From a virus, in IMG/VR virus record IMGVR_UViG_3300021964_004668, positions 1-55,491 of that record: 55,491 nucleotides of DNA. One strand, written 5' to 3'. Every line of letters begins with the position of its first letter. The first letter of the stretch is position 1. The translations under genes were made by a program, and so were the position numbers. Under the pieces are notes generated by a model, which did no database searches, was not told the DNA's origin, and saw only the letters and a program-made list of their open reading frames with translations. Below are positions 53,809 through 55,491 of this stretch, piece by piece.

Positions 53809-55326
53809 ATGAGATATGTAGGTTTTTCAGAGTTTTTTCATGACGCAAGTCTTGCCATCGTCAACCAAGACGGTTCGGTAGCATTTGCGTCCCAAGCAGA
53901 ACGGTACAGTGGTCTGAAGATGGATCACTTGATACCCCCAGAGATGTGGTCGTTTGTAAATAAAGACGATCATGTCACCTACTATGAAGACGCAGATCTT
54001 CGTAGGGAGAAGATGGGTGGTATGCGTACCTTCCAAAATAATCCAGATGTTGCTAGAAAGGCAAAACGAGGTTGGATTGATACCGCATACCCCATGCGGA
54101 ACTCGCTTACCTTTGATACCTTCAACGAACATCACGAGAGTCATTGTGCTCTCGCATTTCTGACTCGTCCGTGGGAATCAAAAGAAGATACCGTCATGGT
54201 GTCGGTAGATGGTTCTGGTGAACTTGAGTCTCTGGTCATCAAAGACCACAACTTCAAGACAATCAAACAAATACTGTGGCCTCAGTCCTTGGGATCTATG
54301 TACGGGACAGTAACATCTGCTCTCGGATTCAAGGCATTGCGAGACGAATATATTGTCATGGGTCTGGCATCCTACGGTGAGGTAGACCAGACCCTATATG
54401 ACATCCTTCGCAATATGTACTATTGGTTTGAAAGTGAGCATGGTCGTAATGTGAGGCAGATAGTGGATTTTGAGGGACACTGTATTGCGGAGAGTGCCTT
54501 GTCTGCGAAGTATGTTGACTATGAAAACAAGATCCTGAAACGAATCAAGGGTATCTCTGAAGAAGATGCCAGTGCGTCTATACAGAAGTTCTTTGAGGAC
54601 GAAGTACTCAAGGTGATGCAAGAGGCTCGTAAGTACGGTTCTAAACTCGTCTATAGTGGTGGGTGTGCACAGAATGTCACTGCCAACTCTAAGATTCGCG
54701 AACTGTTCGATGATATGCATATTGCTATTGCACCTAATGATGCGGGTAACGCACTAGGGTGTGCCCTGTACTCGTGGCACAAGGCCACAGGCGGGGACAA
54801 TGTAAAGTGTAGTCCTTACCTTGGTCACAACATTGATCGTCCCATAGACCCTAAGATGGTCGCTCAGTACCTTGTTGATATCAAGATATGTGGTGTTGCG
54901 AATGGTCGTGCAGAGTACGGCCCTCGTGCACTGGGTAATCGTTCTCTGTTGGCAGATGTGCGATATGATGTAAAGGATACTGTGAATACAATCAAACGTA
55001 GACATAAGTTTAGACCCTTTGCACCCGCTATCCTTTCTGAGTACGCTGACGAGTATTTTGAAGGGCCTATGAACGAGTATATGCAGTACACCGCAAAGGC
55101 AAAGCATGACTACTCATCGGTCACCCATGTAGATGGTACAGCAAGGGTACAACTGGTCAAACCTGACTGTGAGTCTGTCCTACGTCCGATTCTAGAGGAG
55201 TATTACGAGTTGACGGGTGTTCCTATGTTACTAAATACATCTCTGAACATACGCAACAGACCGATGGTGAACACCATAGAAGATGCGGAAGAGTGGGAAC
55301 GTAAGTACAATGTAAAGGTATTCTAA
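53809..55326 (+). CDS. Carbamoyltransferase (NodU/CmcH/TobZ family)
   Basis: The 505-residue product has the N-terminal Kae1-like domain: VGFSEFFHDASLAIV, then FNEHHESHCALAFLT with metal-binding His, VSVDGSGE and GSMYGTVTSALGF. The C-terminal domain follows: GVANGRAEYGPRALGNRSLLADVR and KFRPFAPAIL. It transfers the carbamoyl group of carbamoyl-phosphate via carbamoyl-AMP to a hydroxyl acceptor, often a sugar. With the glycosyltransferase and HAD genes it may decorate a glycan. It is slightly shorter than usual relatives (about 540-580). The next gene overlaps its stop. Confidence 0.92.
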   Translation: MRYVGFSEFFHDASLAIVNQDGSVAFASQAERYSGLKMDHLIPPEMWSFVNKDDHVTYYEDADLRREKMGGMRTFQNNPDVARKAKRGWIDTAYPMRNSLTFDTFNEHHESHCALAFLTRPWESKEDTVMVSVDGSGELESLVIKDHNFKTIKQILWPQSLGSMYGTVTSALGFKALRDEYIVMGLASYGEVDQTLYDILRNMYYWFESEHGRNVRQIVDFEGHCIAESALSAKYVDYENKILKRIKGISEEDASASIQKFFEDEVLKVMQEARKYGSKLVYSGGCAQNVTANSKIRELFDDMHIAIAPNDAGNALGCALYSWHKATGGDNVKCSPYLGHNIDRPIDPKMVAQYLVDIKICGVANGRAEYGPRALGNRSLLADVRYDVKDTVNTIKRRHKFRPFAPAILSEYADEYFEGPMNEYMQYTAKAKHDYSSVTHVDGTARVQLVKPDCESVLRPILEEYYELTGVPMLLNTSLNIRNRPMVNTIEDAEEWERKYNVKVF

Positions 55327-55491
55327 TGGCTGAGTGGGTAAAGACCTATGACTTGAGAGGGGGTTCCTTTGAAGAAGATAAGGAAAAGATCCTCAGACAC
55401 GTAGAGGACATAAAGCGTAATCATGACACTAGGTTCGCAAAGATGTCTAATTCTGATTACAAGTTACACAGGGATGTCAGTCGAACAACTT
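55326..55491 (+). CDS. Hypothetical protein, N-terminal fragment (runs off right edge)
   Basis: ATG 55326 overlaps the carbamoyltransferase stop (taATG) and opens 55 codons to the window end: MAEWVKTYDLRGGSFEEDKE ... The start is helical and charged (KILRHVEDIKRNHDTRFAKM). Too little is present to name a family. Confidence 0.55.
   Translation, partial: MAEWVKTYDLRGGSFEEDKEKILRHVEDIKRNHDTRFAKMSNSDYKLHRDVSRTT

Noticed and set aside
1-55491. tRNA genes, CRISPR repeats, insertion sequences or attachment sites
   Set aside because: Looked for in the gaps; intergenic spaces are nearly all under 120 bases and show only promoters and hairpins, with no cloverleaf, direct-repeat array or transposase.

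Overview
This window is a gene-dense stretch of a T4-like marine myovirus genome. The evidence is the conserved T4 replication order (clamp loader gp62, RegA, family B DNA polymerase, UvsX, DnaB-type helicase gp41), T4-type late promoters (TATAAATA), PhoH, Hsp20, ThyX, NrdA/NrdB, a T4-type lysozyme, and many small proteins typical of cyanophage- and pelagiphage-like T4 relatives. No photosynthesis gene is visible and base composition looks mid-range by eye (not computed), so a heterotrophic Gram-negative marine host is more likely than a cyanobacterium. The host cannot be named from this sequence. Nearly everything is on the + strand with short ATGA-type overlaps; the only exception is a two-gene minus-strand unit at 15869-16863. 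No tRNA, rRNA, CRISPR array, IS element or gene-free stretch above 300 bases was seen.

Layout. 1-15.9 kb: nucleotide metabolism and replication (dCMP deaminase end, sulfotransferase, gp62, RegA, cupin, Hsp20, DNA polymerase, primase-like protein, UDP-glucuronate pathway pair, UvsX, gp41, ThyX, oxygenases, small early genes). 15.9-22.7 kb: a minus-strand fatty acid desaturase unit diverging from a late operon that encodes two small membrane proteins, CsgF, CsgG, a curlin-like protein, a FecR-domain protein, a CHASE2-class III adenylate cyclase and an oxygenase. 22.8-28.7 kb: small early genes, DUF932, oxygenase, peroxiredoxin, SprT-like protease, GlyA, PD-(D/E)XK exonuclease. 28.7-42.3 kb: late virion-associated genes, several with an N-terminus resembling the T4 capsid-targeting sequence, plus an overlapping spanin pair. 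42.3-45.9 kb: ribonucleotide reductase, with glutaredoxin built into NrdA. 45.9-48.9 kb: an adenylating enzyme / SGNH hydrolase / adenylating-like cassette. 48.9-55.5 kb: small early genes, PhoH, lysozyme, glycosyltransferase, HAD phosphatase and carbamoyltransferase.

The most striking system is the late operon at 16.9-22.2 kb: an apparently complete outer-membrane curli export channel (CsgG + CsgF), a divergent curlin-like substrate, a FecR-type periplasmic protein with a curlin-like tail, and a membrane cyclase that keeps all the class III catalytic residues I checked. Curli csgF/csgG genes are, to my recollection, known from some marine myophages. The extension with FecR and CHASE2-cyclase suggests a phage-encoded envelope or amyloid sensing module that makes a cyclic nucleotide late in infection.

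Two promoter classes can be read directly. Near-perfect sigma70 sites (TTGACA-17 bp-TATAAT) precede early/middle genes; five of them share a conserved leader, and in five the -35 box contains the stop codon of the upstream gene. T4-type TATAAATA boxes precede late genes; several sit exactly 5 nt before an ATG, which predicts leaderless late mRNAs. The NrdA-glutaredoxin fusion, ThyX, GlyA and dCMP deaminase together supply dNTPs. The surface-chemistry genes (sulfotransferase, UDP-glucuronate enzymes, glycosyltransferases, carbamoyltransferase, ANL/SGNH cassette) suggest modification of glycans or of virion or host surface molecules.
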